DNA of 64,000 bases from Bradysia coprophila (taxonomy: Eukaryota > Arthropoda > Insecta > Diptera > Sciaridae), in NCBI RefSeq assembly GCF_014529535.1, contig NW_023503584.1, positions 4,138,832 to 4,202,831 on the forward strand, given 5' to 3'. Shown one piece after another: positions 1-11,600 of this stretch. Position 1 is the stretch's first letter. Each line of letters opens with the position of its first letter. Position numbers and translations under genes: made by a program. A model generated the notes under the pieces. The model did not search any database. It was given only the letters and a program-made list of their open reading frames with translations, and was not told the origin of the DNA.

Positions 1-1
1 A

Positions 2-3000
2 CCATTGGATCCATCACCATATTCATTGCATTACAAATCGAATTTAACACATGACCAAAGGGAGTTAATTTCTCACAGGCAACATGTTAAGAAATTGCAT
101 CGAAACGATTTGGAGGATCGTTACCTGGAATTATTGGATGAAAATTTTGCTATCAAAAAGGAGAACACCAGCAATCATGATAAAATACGGAAACTAGTCA
201 CGAAGGTCATACGTTTATCCTCCGATGATAAACGGACCAGACCAAGTTCTAGTGATCCAACGAATACGACCAAATCAAAGCTGTCGACCGATGAGAATTT
301 AAAAATCAAGTAAAATTTCGTTTATGAATTACACTCAATAAATCGGTTCACAGTTCATTGATTTTTTTCGCTTTAGAATCATCGATCTTGAATCGTATAA
401 CGCGCAATTAAGAGACCGCTTGAATTTAGTTATTCGTTATGTGAATTCGAACAAAAGGAGCACATCATCGGCTACATATCGTAGGACCGGCTCAGGACTG
501 CTGAAGAAATCTAAAATGTAAAGGAAATGTAAAAGTCACTGTGTAGAATCATTTGTATTCGATGTTTTGTAGGTTCAAGAGTCAAGACGAATTTATATTC
601 AACATTCCATTATCTCGACCAGAGACTCAGAACAGCCGAATGTTGTGCTTTGAAGACGAAAACATAAAAAGTGCAGTTGCACACTACGAAGACACTATTA
701 CTGAAACAGACGAAACTTCAAAACTGGAAATGCAGAAAGAAGTTGGCAAAGCTGAGGATGTTCTTAATACACTCAAAGTGACTATCGAGCAGCTTCAAAA
801 CGTAATTGATTAAATCATGCCACGGCATATCATAAGCATAACATCGCCACATAAAGACTCAATCGGTCCCAAGTGTCACAAAATGTTTGATACCAAATCT
901 TGTACTTCATTACTTTTACTATAATATTTGCTGTATATGAGAGAACCCTAGCTCAAGACAATCGTTTGTGGCTGACTTCATTGTCAATTAACAGAGGATT
1001 ATCTAAAAAACGAGCCATCAGAACAGTCGGAGCGTTTGCTGCGACTGAGCCCCGTACAAACCCGTATATCTATTGCGTACGTGACCCTATTGCGTCTGTC
1101 ACCCTACTTTGACCGTAAACCTATTGCGCCGGTTAATGTAGTTAAAGTAAAATTATTATGGAATGTGTACATCTTAGAAATTGCGCATAGCGCAATTACG
1201 AAGCCCCGTACGACGTTCCTTTCAAATGAAACAAAAATTTCAAATAGCCCTAAAATTTTAATTTATTGAGTATAAATACACATAGGGCCCTAGTACCGGC
1301 CTTAGTCCGAGGACCCAAATTTATTTTTTTTCAACTATATTCTATTCGGCCTTCGATTACCTTCTAAATTAAACAAAAATTACGACAAACGGATGAAATT
1401 TACGCGAGTTGTATGTAAAATACACATAGGGCCCTAATACCGGCCTTAGTCCGAGGACCAATTTTTTTTTTTTTCAACTACATTCTATTCGACCTTTGAT
1501 TACCCTCCAAATAAAACAAAAAATACGGAAAACAGATGAAATTTGCTCGAGTTCTATGTAAAATACACATAGGGCCCTAGTAGCGGCCTTAGTCCGAGGA
1601 CCCAAATTTAATTTTTTTTTTCAACAACATTCTATTCGGCCTTTGATTACCTTCCAAATGACACAAAAATTACGAAAAACGAATGAAATTTACTCGAGTT
1701 CAATGTAAAATACACATAGGGCCCTAGTAGTGGACTTAGTCCAAGGACCCAAATTTAATTTTTTTTCAACAACATTCTATTCGGTCTTTGATTACCTTCC
1801 AAATGAAACAAAAATTACGAAAAACGGATGAAATTTGCTCGAGTTATATGTAAAATACACATAGGGCCATAGTAGCGGCCTTAGTCCAAGGACCCAAATT
1901 TATTTTTTTTTTTTCAACAACATTCTATTCGGTGTTCGATTATCTTTCAAATGAAACAAAAATTACGAAAAACGGATGAAATTTACTCGAGTTGTATGTA
2001 AAATACGCATAGGGCCCTAGTAGCGGCCTTAGCCCGAGGACCCAAATTTAATTTTTTTTCAACAACATTCTATTCGGCTTTTGATTACCTTCCAAATGAC
2101 ACAAAAATTACGAAAAACGAATGAAATTTACTTGAGTTCTATGTAAAATACACATAGGGCCCTAGTAGCTTTTCACTTCTAAGGCCCTAACTCCCGGTCC
2201 ACTCACCCGATTTAAAAAAACTTTTTTTTCCTGGATTGGTATTGACAATACCTATCATTTGCCGTGTCATTTACATTTCCATCGTTTATTTTGCCATAAA
2301 TATCACCAAAAGACCTTAAATCACTTAGGTGGCCCTAACTCACGAAGGGCCGACCCGAATATCTTCGAACCCATCTACGAACTTAGCCTCACTATTTTGA
2401 CTATCTTTCAGGGAAATTTTTTTTTTTTGAAATCGGATTTGATTTACTCAAGATATCGACGTGACGGACAGACGGACAGACGGCCCAAATTTTTATTGCG
2501 GATTCGTCATCTATGAACATAGGCAAACACTTTGCCCTTACCGTCTGCTTCGAATTCCATCAATTACACACGGCATCGTAATCCTATAAGCCCCTTCGTA
2601 CTTCGTACGGGGCTAAAAACGGTCTACCGAAATCGAACGCATTTTCAGTGGCACCGACTTGAAAGAACAAGTGACAAGGCTTGGGTACCGCTACTCGAAG
2701 GTTGATTCATACTGAGAGCTAGTTCATTTACAGCACGATGAATTAAAAGTTTCTCGTAAACCCCACTACTCATAAATACAAGTCGGCTCCCCTGGACTTT
2801 TTTTGGTTGCAGAAGAACTGTGAGAACCTCGTCAAGATAGTCAAATTTTTACCAATTTTTTTTTCAACTACTTAACATATCTCAGTGCGGATGAGTTTTA
2901 AACCCAACAAGACCCTATTTGTTTCGAAAGTAGATGCAATTGCCTTCCTAGATGCAAATTGACACCTAACGCGACCTTTTATGTTTCATGTAGCTGGAGA

Positions 3001-4119
3001 AAAGTGCATTTTTGAAAGTTCTTTTGGCTTCTAGTGAAAAATAGAAAAGTTCACTCGATAATGCGTCCGATTTAGATAGATTTTTTTAAAGAATCCCTCA
3101 GCCTCAGATGATTTTCCGACCACTTTAGTTCCTAATTCTTCTAATTTGTTTTCAGGATCTGTCCACCGAAAAGCTAAACAATCAGCGATTAGTACAGATT
3201 CAAACCGAATTGGAGAAGACGATTCAAGAACAGGAAACGAATTCAAAGCAGTACGTCGATAGTAATGAATTGGATGGAATGAACGAGCGTCTTCGAAATT
3301 ATGAAATTGAAATCGGTCAATTGCAGAAGGACTGTTTGAATATTAAAAGTATTTCAGAGAATGAGTTGGAAGACGAGAGAACAAAGTTGTGTAAGTTACT
3401 CGAGAATTTAAGAAAAAACAAAATCCAAAAAAGTAATTCTGAAACCTACAACCATTAGTTGAACTGAAGGCCATTCTCGACAAAGAAATGGAGAAAAATA
3501 AAAAACTTCTGAAAGAAAAAGAATTTCTTGAGGAGAAGGTCGAAAGTGCAAACCAAATGAAACAGGAATCGTGTGACATGCAGGTACATACTAAGCGTCC
3601 TAGCTAGAGACAATCATTTATTGTTGGCTTCGTTGTCGATTACTAAATGATTTCTAAAAGATTTTTGTAAATGATTTTTTTCAACTTATATTTGAAAGGC
3701 GGAAAACGAACTGCTGCGAAAACATCGCGAAAATATTTCTTCATTGGCATCAGAATTGGCTCTAAGAAATGAAACGATCAAAAAATTAACCAAAACAAAT
3801 GAAGAGCTCACGTCTGATGTTATGGATAGTAAGGCACAATTACAGGCGTTGAACGATATCCATCATGATTTGATGAACAAAATACGAGATTTGCAAGATT
3901 TAAATGACAGTCTGACTATTCAAGTCGAAGGATTGAAGGCAAGATGTCAATGTTTGATGGAACAAAATACGGAATTGAATAAGAAATATCACTCGGTGAA
4001 CCTAATAATTGAGGTTTGAGGTTGAAATTGTATCGCAAATAAATCGATTTTTGTTTGAATAGAAACATGTTCGTTTAGAAATGGACAGGATTCTACATTC
4101 GGGAATCGCACGCCCATAG
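2..4119 (+). CDS. RPGRIP1L: RPGRIP1L-like ciliary coiled-coil protein, 5' end outside the window
   Basis: Exons by splice sites and phase: <2-309, 377-517, 573-801, 3156-3390, 3459-3583, 3699-4013 and possibly 4063-4119. About 468 residues are visible. RPGRIP1L is a scaffold of the ciliary transition zone. Exon 1 carries the block 'DLEDRYLELLDEN' followed by 'KIRKLVTKVIRL', which matches the conserved N-terminal block of the vertebrate protein (ELEDRF-L-DEN, KI-KL-RL). The rest is charged heptad-type coiled coil. The reading frame ends either at the TGA at 4017-4019 or, using a weak donor (gtttga) and a 49-bp intron, at the TAG at 4117-4119. No C2 domain, the hallmark of the C-terminal half, is found before the next gene. 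The 2.35-kb intron 802-3155 holds a minisatellite. The family assignment rests on the N-terminal block; the coiled coil alone would be uninformative. Confidence 0.72.
1268..2170. repeat. Tandem repeat, ~146-bp unit, about 6 copies, intronic
   Basis: The phrase 'acacatagggccctagtag' followed by 'cggccttagtccgaggaccc' recurs near 1280, 1425, 1567, 1712, 1859, 2007 and 2152, a spacing of 144-148 bp. Each unit also contains a T-tract, 'caacattctattcgg' and 'acaaaaattacgaaaaacg'. Units differ by a few substitutions. The array lies wholly in the intron of the RPGRIP1L-like gene. Confidence 0.9.
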
Positions 4120-4516
4120 AAAAAAATGCCCCAAAACATTATCCTCTCCACCACCCTATTCTAGCAAACGCCTATGAATTTCATCAAACATTTCTTTTGC
4201 AAAGTCTAGTAGTAAAGTTCTTTCTGTGGGCACCATTCCACATTTTACTGTAGAAAACCCATGCATGTTTGACGATTTAAACCTTTGCAACATTGTTTTC
4301 ATTGAGCTGCTGACGATGGTGTGCGGAAGAATTTTGATGTTAATTTACACTTACCATTCTTCACCAGACACGTCCTTTTTTCGAGTATCAATAAATCGGT
4401 TTCCTTTAGATGTTATTCACGAACAACGGAGGTTGGGATATGTCGAAGAGAATCAGTTGAAAACGCAGCCTATCAATATTTCCCAATTTTATTATCAGTC
4501 AAATCTCGTTTTACAA
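4120..4516. other. Convergent intergenic spacer, no feature seen
   Basis: This spacer lies between the end of the RPGRIP1L-like gene and the stop codon of the minus-strand heptad-repeat gene. It contains open frames on the plus strand, but they have no recognisable domain and no start context I can support. Confidence 0.4.
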
Positions 4517-6163
4517 TTATTCTTCTGGCTTTTTGAGCTGAGGTTCGGCGATCTCATCATCCGAAGGTTTATTTTTTTTCGGCTGATGGTCGACGTCTTC
4601 TTTGTCAGGAGATTTAAATGTACGTTTGGTTCCCTTTGGTGGTGATTTGGATGCTTCTTTCGGTGGTGACTTGGGGACCGTCCTGGCGATTAGCCTTGGC
4701 GGCGTCCTGGTTCGGCGTTTTGGCGACGTCTCGGTGACTTGTCCACTTGTCGTTGACGGCAAATTCGATCCTTCTGATCGTATTGTTATTTTCGGAGATT
4801 GCATTGTTGTTGGCGACGAACGTATTGTTATCGGTGGCGAACGCAATCTTATTGGCGGCGAATGCATTGGTATTGGTGGCGAACGTAATCTTATTGGCGG
4901 CGAACGCATTGGTATTGACGGTGAAGTGGTGCTTTTTGTCGGTGAAGTGGTGCTTTTTGTAGGCGAAGAAGTGCTTTTTGTCGGCGAAGTAGAGCTTTTC
5001 GTTGGCAAAGTCGAGCTTTTTGTCGGCGAAGGAGAGCTTTTTGTCGGCGAAGGAGAGCTTTTTGTCGGCGAAATACTGACTTCTACCTTCCGCATTAGTG
5101 GCCCCTCATCAACCAAGACATATGTGATAGTCTTTCGATTTGGACTGGTTTGAGTTTTGCTGCTTCCAGGTATTTTTCTTTCATCGCGCTTAGATACGTT
5201 GGGCTTATCACGCTTAGTTTGTTGTACACCACTCGTTCCCGGTTTCGGTGCATCGGCTACGTTGCCTGCCCGACCAGCTACATTGCTACATTCGATCTCG
5301 TCGCAATATTGGTTGATCCTGTCTCTGAGCTGAGAAAATTTGTATCTTTCGTTGTAATCGAAAAACACCTGTTGTTGTAACAATGTACGATCCGGAAATG
5401 GAACTATTTTATGAGCTCGGTTGCATATATTTTTCATTTGCAGTATCCTGTAAGCTCTTATTATGTGTTTGTCTTTCACCACGTTTCTCGGTGCTTTGAA
5501 TTCATTTTCCACACGCAATTTTAAGTCATCCACATCCACGTCTAGTAAAACTGATCTGCAGAATTGTGGTGTGATATTTTTGTTATCCTCAGGTACATGT
5601 AGGGCCTTGACAAGTAAATCTTGGACCATTTCATCTAAACGGTTTTTAACGTCGAAATCGTGATACTCGATGACAAGTTCTGCGATTCTAACAATTTTAC
5701 TTCGTTCAGTCTCTTTCAATTTTCCGAAATTATTTTGGTTAATTGCAGTCAATGCTTGTCTATGATATGCAGTAATTTGTTGTAGAGTATACCTCGGAAA
5801 CAAACGATAAAACCATGCCATTAAAGCGTTTTCATCATTGAATCTCGATTTTTCCAATTGTTTTATGATATCCTCCTCGTGCATCAGTAAGGGAAAAAGG
5901 CTACCTCCTTGATCTAGTTCGTATTTTATGTAAAATTCAGCTTCCTTTTTGATAAGGGACTTTATTCGATCTATCAGCGATGGATCCTTCAGAATGTTTT
6001 CGAAAATTTCTCTACTCTCAGCGATCGAGTGTTCACTCGGATGCGTGTCTTCCATGTCTTGCATCATTTTCTCGATTTGTTTTTCGTCAAAACCGTGGAA
6101 ATGTAAAAATTTGGCCGCTTTCTTGTTGATTTCACCGAGTTCCTCCAGTGCATCCATTTTCAA
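4517..6163 (-). CDS. Orphan intronless protein with 14 Ser/Thr-Pro heptad repeats
   Basis: A single uninterrupted 548-codon frame; I do not recognise the family. Residues 1-300 look globular and helical, without known motifs. Residues ~300-362 are polar and basic. Residues ~363-460 form two back-to-back arrays of seven-residue units: about seven of the type SPTKSST (six SPTK, one LPTK), then about seven of the type I-x-x-R-SPP. The C-terminal ~90 residues are rich in SPPK/SPKR and basic clusters (PKRRTRTPP, QPKKNKP) that resemble nuclear localisation signals. S/T-P-x-K is the CDK consensus, and SPxK units also occur in DNA-binding tails of histone H1 type. A nuclear, phosphoregulated protein is therefore an inference. 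Lack of introns in a neighbourhood of multi-exon genes is compatible with a retrocopy or a young gene. The start is the first Met after an in-frame open region; two Met lie close together (residues 1 and 3). Confidence 0.7.
   Translation of the reverse strand: MKMDALEELGEINKKAAKFLHFHGFDEKQIEKMMQDMEDTHPSEHSIAESREIFENILKDPSLIDRIKSLIKKEAEFYIKYELDQGGSLFPLLMHEEDIIKQLEKSRFNDENALMAWFYRLFPRYTLQQITAYHRQALTAINQNNFGKLKETERSKIVRIAELVIEYHDFDVKNRLDEMVQDLLVKALHVPEDNKNITPQFCRSVLLDVDVDDLKLRVENEFKAPRNVVKDKHIIRAYRILQMKNICNRAHKIVPFPDRTLLQQQVFFDYNERYKFSQLRDRINQYCDEIECSNVAGRAGNVADAPKPGTSGVQQTKRDKPNVSKRDERKIPGSSKTQTSPNRKTITYVLVDEGPLMRKVEVSISPTKSSPSPTKSSPSPTKSSTLPTKSSTSPTKSTSSPTKSTTSPTKSTTSPSIPMRSPPIRLRSPPIPMHSPPIRLRSPPITIRSSPTTMQSPKITIRSEGSNLPSTTSGQVTETSPKRRTRTPPRLIARTVPKSPPKEASKSPPKGTKRTFKSPDKEDVDHQPKKNKPSDDEIAEPQLKKPEE
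4770..5074 (-). repeat. Coding 21-bp repeats encoding heptads
   Basis: Inside the orphan gene the DNA repeats with a 21-bp period (for example 'ctttttgtcggcgaa' recurring between 4925 and 5072, then 'ggcgaacg' units from 4835 to 4920). This produces the protein heptads. The two arrays share the same period but not the same sequence. Confidence 0.85.
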
Positions 6164-6601
6164 GTCGATTCCAATTCACTCTGTTGCACCAAGCTTAAAA
6201 AATCGTTGTCGTCTGTTACGTATTTCTTTGTCTAAAACGAACTACGTCCGATGCTTTTTCTGCTTTGTCTGGCACTAAAAAATGTTTTGCTGGGAATCTC
6301 ACACCGCACTTTTTTTTATAAGCCACAGCCGTCGTAGCTGTTGCTGCTGTATTATCTTCGAAATGTTTCATATTGCGGTGAACATTAAACACCAATTTGT
6401 TGCACCAGATAATTTGAATGAATAAAAATTTAACTGAAAATTTATTTCAACACTCAAAAATGAGTTGAGACCATGGCCCTCTCGCAGAAAGCATGCACAC
6501 TCAAATGTGATACTGATACATTTTCTGTTAGCATTTCTCGAACATTTTGCATAGACCAATTTTTCACTAACTGCGTACTTAGGTTAGTAGCAAATTTTAT
6601 G

Positions 6602-6862
6602 CAGACGCCACAGTGTGGAACTTTTAAAAAAATTGGGCATTTCGATAACTTTTCTGGGATAATACGTGAGAATCCGGTAAAGACGGTTCACAAACCCAAG
6701 CTGGAATCGTCTATGTATACACATATGTGTATACTTGTATACACATTCGACAATTCCAGCTGGGGTTTGTGAACCGCCTTCACCGGATTCTCCCGTATTA
6801 TCCCAGAAAGTGTTAGACCAAATGTCCATTTTTTTAAAAATTTCACACTGTGAGACGCCCGT
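6602..6862. mobile_element. Palindromic MITE-like element
   Basis: The left arm ('cacagtgtggaac' ... 'aagacggttcacaaacccaa') is the imperfect reverse complement of the right arm ('ggtttgtgaaccgccttcac' ... 'ttcacactgtg'). The centre is near 6723 ('tatacacatatgtgtata'). No coding capacity; this is a typical foldback or MITE structure. Confidence 0.75.
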
Positions 6863-7833
6863 TTTTTACAGAGGCAGTGGAAATTGTACCTTTTTTGTCA
6901 TAATCATGGCAACACGAGGAAAACTTACCGAAATTTTCTGATTTCGTTCCAATGGTCTGCTTTACCTCCAAAAACAACACATCATTAGCGTATCCCTACT
7001 AAGATTAATGTGCTATTGGGCTAGTAAAACCTGTATGTTGATCTCTAAATAAATAAACAACAACACCAACAAATCTCTAAGAATTTCCGGTGACGTGCCT
7101 ACTGTCGAATTGTTGAATAAATTTGCAGGTCCTTCATACGTTTTTCATAATTTCGGTGGGTGTGACGAATATTTTGAGTCAACCGGGTCAACCGCTAAGT
7201 GAACTGTTTGAGAAACACAAGAGGCACATGTACGCACAAAATCTGTTTTAAATAACTGAAATTATTACATTTTTCGCAACAAGTGATGAAAAGTAGGACT
7301 TTTAGTTCGTTGCCTTTACTGCGAAAAATGTTATATATACAACTCGATGATGAATGTTGTTTTAGGTCTACACATCTAGTGCCTAAAAAAGCATTTATCA
7401 CTCGGTTGTATAAATAACTATTTCAAAACCGACAGTAAATTTCTGATCTGACGCTTTAACAACAATACTCGACTTTTACCGACGATTTTACTATATCTTC
7501 TTTTTGTAAAATCTTTTGAAAATGTTTCTTATTTTTCGTGTTTATGTGACAAAAATAACGAAAAAAAATTGTTCTGTACCTTCCTTCATAAACTGCTGAG
7601 TTTTCTCAGAGCAGGTCAAACTTCTGCAATCAAATATTTCTTCCAAGGGCTCTCTCAATAGAACAAACTGACAAATTAAAATGAAAAATCATATATTTAA
7701 ATGTGTGTGTGTATGTCAAAAGAATACTAAGGTTGACGTTTTCGTTTTATTGGTCAAGTCAAAGTCCTCACGTTCAAATAATCTCATGGGTGAGCCCACA
7801 GGGGCAAGCTTGTTATTGCGAAAGTCAAGTCAA

Positions 7834-7920
7834 GTTGACGTTTTCGTTTTATTGGTGTGTGTGATATAACTTTTCAATGAATTTCGAGTCATAATTCCTC
7901 TAGGTAGACTCTCTATGATT
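7834..7920 (+). repeat. Dispersed repeat shared with 40360-40450
   Basis: The stretch 'gttgacgttttcgttttatt' ... 'ttcaatgaatttcgagtcat' ... 'cctctaggtag' reappears in reverse complement at 40360-40450. Its first 23 bases also occur as a direct repeat at 7732-7754. Confidence 0.7.
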
Positions 7921-8230
7921 TCTTCTGTTCACATTCGTGGTCGTTATTGCGGTCCCATATTTCTGAAAAAAGATTTTGGTGGAAAGATATCATCAAAAGT
8001 AAACTAAAATCCAGTATTTAAAAAACGTCAAACAAGGCATCAACACCTCATAAGAGGAATCACAACTTAGCAAATTTGTAGCCTAAATGTGGACGCAAAA
8101 ATTTTCATTTTTCGATGTTTTCTGAGAACCAAAATCTTTTTTCGAAAAAGTAAAACCATCGTATCAATAAATAGAACCAAGTTCAAATTAAAAATGCAAA
8201 ACTGTGAAATCTAGGTTTTCAATTTTTAAT

Positions 8231-8346
8231 GTGCCAACGCACAACGACACAAAAGTGACAGATGCGAAATTTTTCTTTTGTTCTTTGACATTAGAACAAA
8301 AGAAAAATGTCGCATCTGTCACTTTCGCGTCGCTGTGCGAAGGCAC
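8231..8346. mobile_element. 116-bp near-perfect hairpin (MITE)
   Basis: The left arm ('gtgccaacgcacaacgacac' ... 'tttcttttgttct') pairs with the right arm ('agaacaaaagaaaaatgtcg' ... 'gtgcgaaggcac') around a loop of a few bases near 8288. Confidence 0.8.
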
Positions 8347-8615
8347 AGTTAGAATAAGCAAAAAACAGTTATAAAACAATGTTGAACTCAAATGTGCTCT
8401 TTTAACACGTTATGTAAATCCCACAGTTTTTTGAATTTGCAATGCGATCCGAATTTACCGATTCAACCGTAGTGTAGCACTTTATTCAGCCCTGCTCGTA
8501 GCATTATGCAGCTTAAAAAATGTCAAAAATTGTCAAAAAAAATTGTTCGTCGTACAGTTCTTATGAAAAATATAGCGAAAATTAAAAAAAAAATGTTTTA
8601 AACGATTGATAAAAA

Positions 8616-11600
8616 ATGAGTGGCAAAATAAATGCAGAAATTGAAGAATGTGTCCGATCCAACGTTAAATGGCAATTGTTGCCGGTGCATTTGAAACAGG
8701 TAAATCAGAAAATGAAATGAAAACATTTTATTGACGTGACGGAATTTCATGTTTCGTGTTATTGTTTTGTTTTCTTGGCAAATGTCTCGTCGTGTTACGT
8801 TTTGACGAGACTCGCAAAAGTTTCACATATCAAACATTGAATGTGGCTATGCCTTCATTTAACAATGAAATTTTACAAATTAGGTCCTCAAAAGCACCCC
8901 GAAGAGCTACGACCGATATGTTTTCAATTACAGTCTTAAAAATCAATTGAGATACAAAGGGAATTTGGGTGAGTTCCATTTATGTCGTGTGTGTGCGTTA
9001 AAATAGTTTCGCTTAGCTGATAAATAACCATTATCTAATACTTACACTTCCGATGATTGCACCACACACCTACCGAAGTTAATTTATTTATTTTGTTGTG
9101 TTTCGGATTGGTTACGATAACAGTTCGTCATGTATTTCGCAACGAACAACGATACTACGAGTTGTTATTGGAAAAGAGCAAATCGAGCTTGTGTTTGTTT
9201 CCATACCATTTGGCTGATATTGTGACGAAAGGATTGCGAGTTACTCCTTTTAACTACTACATTGACGTCCTATGTTTGCTACTCAAAAACGACAAGAGCT
9301 ATGACACGCTGCCTAATTTTACTGCCGCTGATTGTAAGTCCCTTTTTGCATTTCATGATGTTTGTAATAATTGTTATAGTGAAAAAAAAGCTCGCTAGGT
9401 CCAGAGCCCATTTGCATAGTCATTTATTCGGCCACGGTGAAACTTATGCCTCAGGTGGCAAACCGTGACCGTATGCAGTTGCATATGGCCCCTGGACCTT
9501 CTTTATGCCTTTAGAAACGGCAAGCGTATCTCAGTACGGATTAAATAATCCTGTTACGGACGACCCGTGACTAGCCGTTTCTAAAAGACTAAGTGGTCTC
9601 ACACTTCGTTACTATTTTCATCACAATCTTTATATCCAACTATTCCACACAGGCCTCCGTGTGATTGGTATCGGTCGCAATGAATATTTGGCGCTGGTTA
9701 GTGATCTAAAAACCAATTCATCGAAAATATTCCGGAAACCGAATCCGATAAACATTCTGCCAAAATTTCCGGTTAAGGTGAAGATCGAACCGTGGTGGAA
9801 AGTGGAAATTGGCTATGTGCTGGAAAGTGATATTGCATTTGTAACCGAAGCTGAACGATCGATGATTGACGATCTGATTGATTTCGGTTCGCAGACGGCT
9901 GGCAAAATGAATTTTTATTCGTTGCACAGTCTGTACAAAAAGGGTCTCATATACTTGGACGTTCCAATTAGTGGTGAGGATTGTATATGCATTCCACCGC
10001 TTCGGAATTTCGTTATGAATCGGATCAGCGGCGATTACTTCGAGAATTTACTCTACAAAATATTTGTCAGCGCTGATGAAACAACAACCATTTCGGAGCT
10101 GGCACAGATGTTGCAAATTAATTTGGACACCGTCAAACATGCAATTTCACTGATTTGTCGGCTCGGCTTTGCTAGAAAACAGATTGCCAACGATGACCCA
10201 ACGAATGCCACCTTACACGAAAGCTGGCACAATCGAGGTCCTTTGGACACCGAACTTCGACCAGAGATAACGCCATTGAACTATCATGCGCTCTTGGTGA
10301 ACGAAACGAACGATCGACTAATTGGTATGGAATCACCGAAAGTCTCGAATGCGAACACTGCAGCTGTAAAGCGTGATTCCACCAGTCCAGTGAAACAGCA
10401 GCATTTAGACGCTCTTAGCAATTCGAATGAGTACATTTCGTCCGATGGCAATACTAGTGATTTTTCTATTATCAGTCCCGGTGGATTGGATGTAAGCAAA
10501 AAGAGTTCCGACAGCCAGAACGAGTGCTCGGAAATCGAAGAGATTCCACCGATTACCATTCCGCTACCAATTAGTCCATTGACTAAGACGGGAAAACGTA
10601 TCGCATTTTTGTTCGATTCCACGCTGACGGCATTCCTAATGATGGGTAACTTATCACCGGTAAGCCATAGGACTCAGTAAATGTTCGATAGGCAGAAGTT
10701 ACCTTCATACCATTTCAGGGCCTAAAAAATCACGCTGTGACAATGTTCGAGGTTGGCAAATTGTGTGATGAAAGTATGGATTCGTTCCTCGGAGAGTTGG
10801 AAAAGGTTTCGCTGATAGACGCAGAGGGCGAGGGAGAAGTTTCGCGCTACTTTCAACATGCTGTATGTCTTGCTGTGAAGATAAATCGCCAGTGAATTAA
10901 TCCTTTCCATCAATGCAGGTTATATTGAGGTCAACCATAATTGCCCTGCGTCATGTGCTAGGCGCTGGACTGGACCTATTGCGATTGGAATGTTTGGAAA
11001 GTTTAGACACAAAGACTAGAGATCGTCTGCTGGAGAAGAAGTACAAGTAAGATTGTTTTGCGATTGATTAGTCTCTCAGGGCACTCATCCGATTCGTTTA
11101 CAGATTCATAATATCGGCATCACCCTTATCGAGCGCTCTGTCCAGCATGTTCACCATACCGTTTTTTGGTCAATTTTACAAAGGAACCGACAATTCACAC
11201 ATTTGGTCCAAAATGTTTTACTATCACATGTCAGGCTATGGACCGCCAAGTTTGTTAATCATTAAAGGAACCGTTCTGAAATCCTTACCGCGCATATTTC
11301 TGGGCTATGGCAAACTGTTAGTGACCATCATACATACAGACTCGTATGTCATCAATTCCGAGAACTATCGAAGCTTGAACGATCAGCTGAAGAATGGCTG
11401 TGTCTTGGTGCAAGGTTATGGCATCCGTAATCCGGCTGACATTCATTATGAAGCATTTCCCTTCAACAAATCGGGTAAATGGTTGCCATAAGTTGTACCA
11501 CTGGTCATCTTTGTAATCTTGCAAATCTTCTGATCTCTTTGCAGATTCGTCCAAAGTCAAATGGTCGAAACACAAAGGAATTGAAAAGCTAGGCCAAGTA

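Larger units (their letters stand above)
6164..8615. other. Intergenic region with several palindromic elements
   Basis: No gene is supported here. Separate entries describe a ~260-bp palindrome (6602-6862), a repeat shared with 40360-40450 (7834-7920) and a 116-bp hairpin (8231-8346). The first part should contain the promoter of the minus-strand orphan gene and the last part that of FAM91A1; I recognise no core motif. Confidence 0.5.

Noticed and set aside
4602..5153. 183-codon plus-strand frame with repeated 'LFVGE' units
   Set aside because: It is the exact antisense of the heptad arrays of the minus-strand orphan gene; its periodicity is inherited from the 21-bp repeats.
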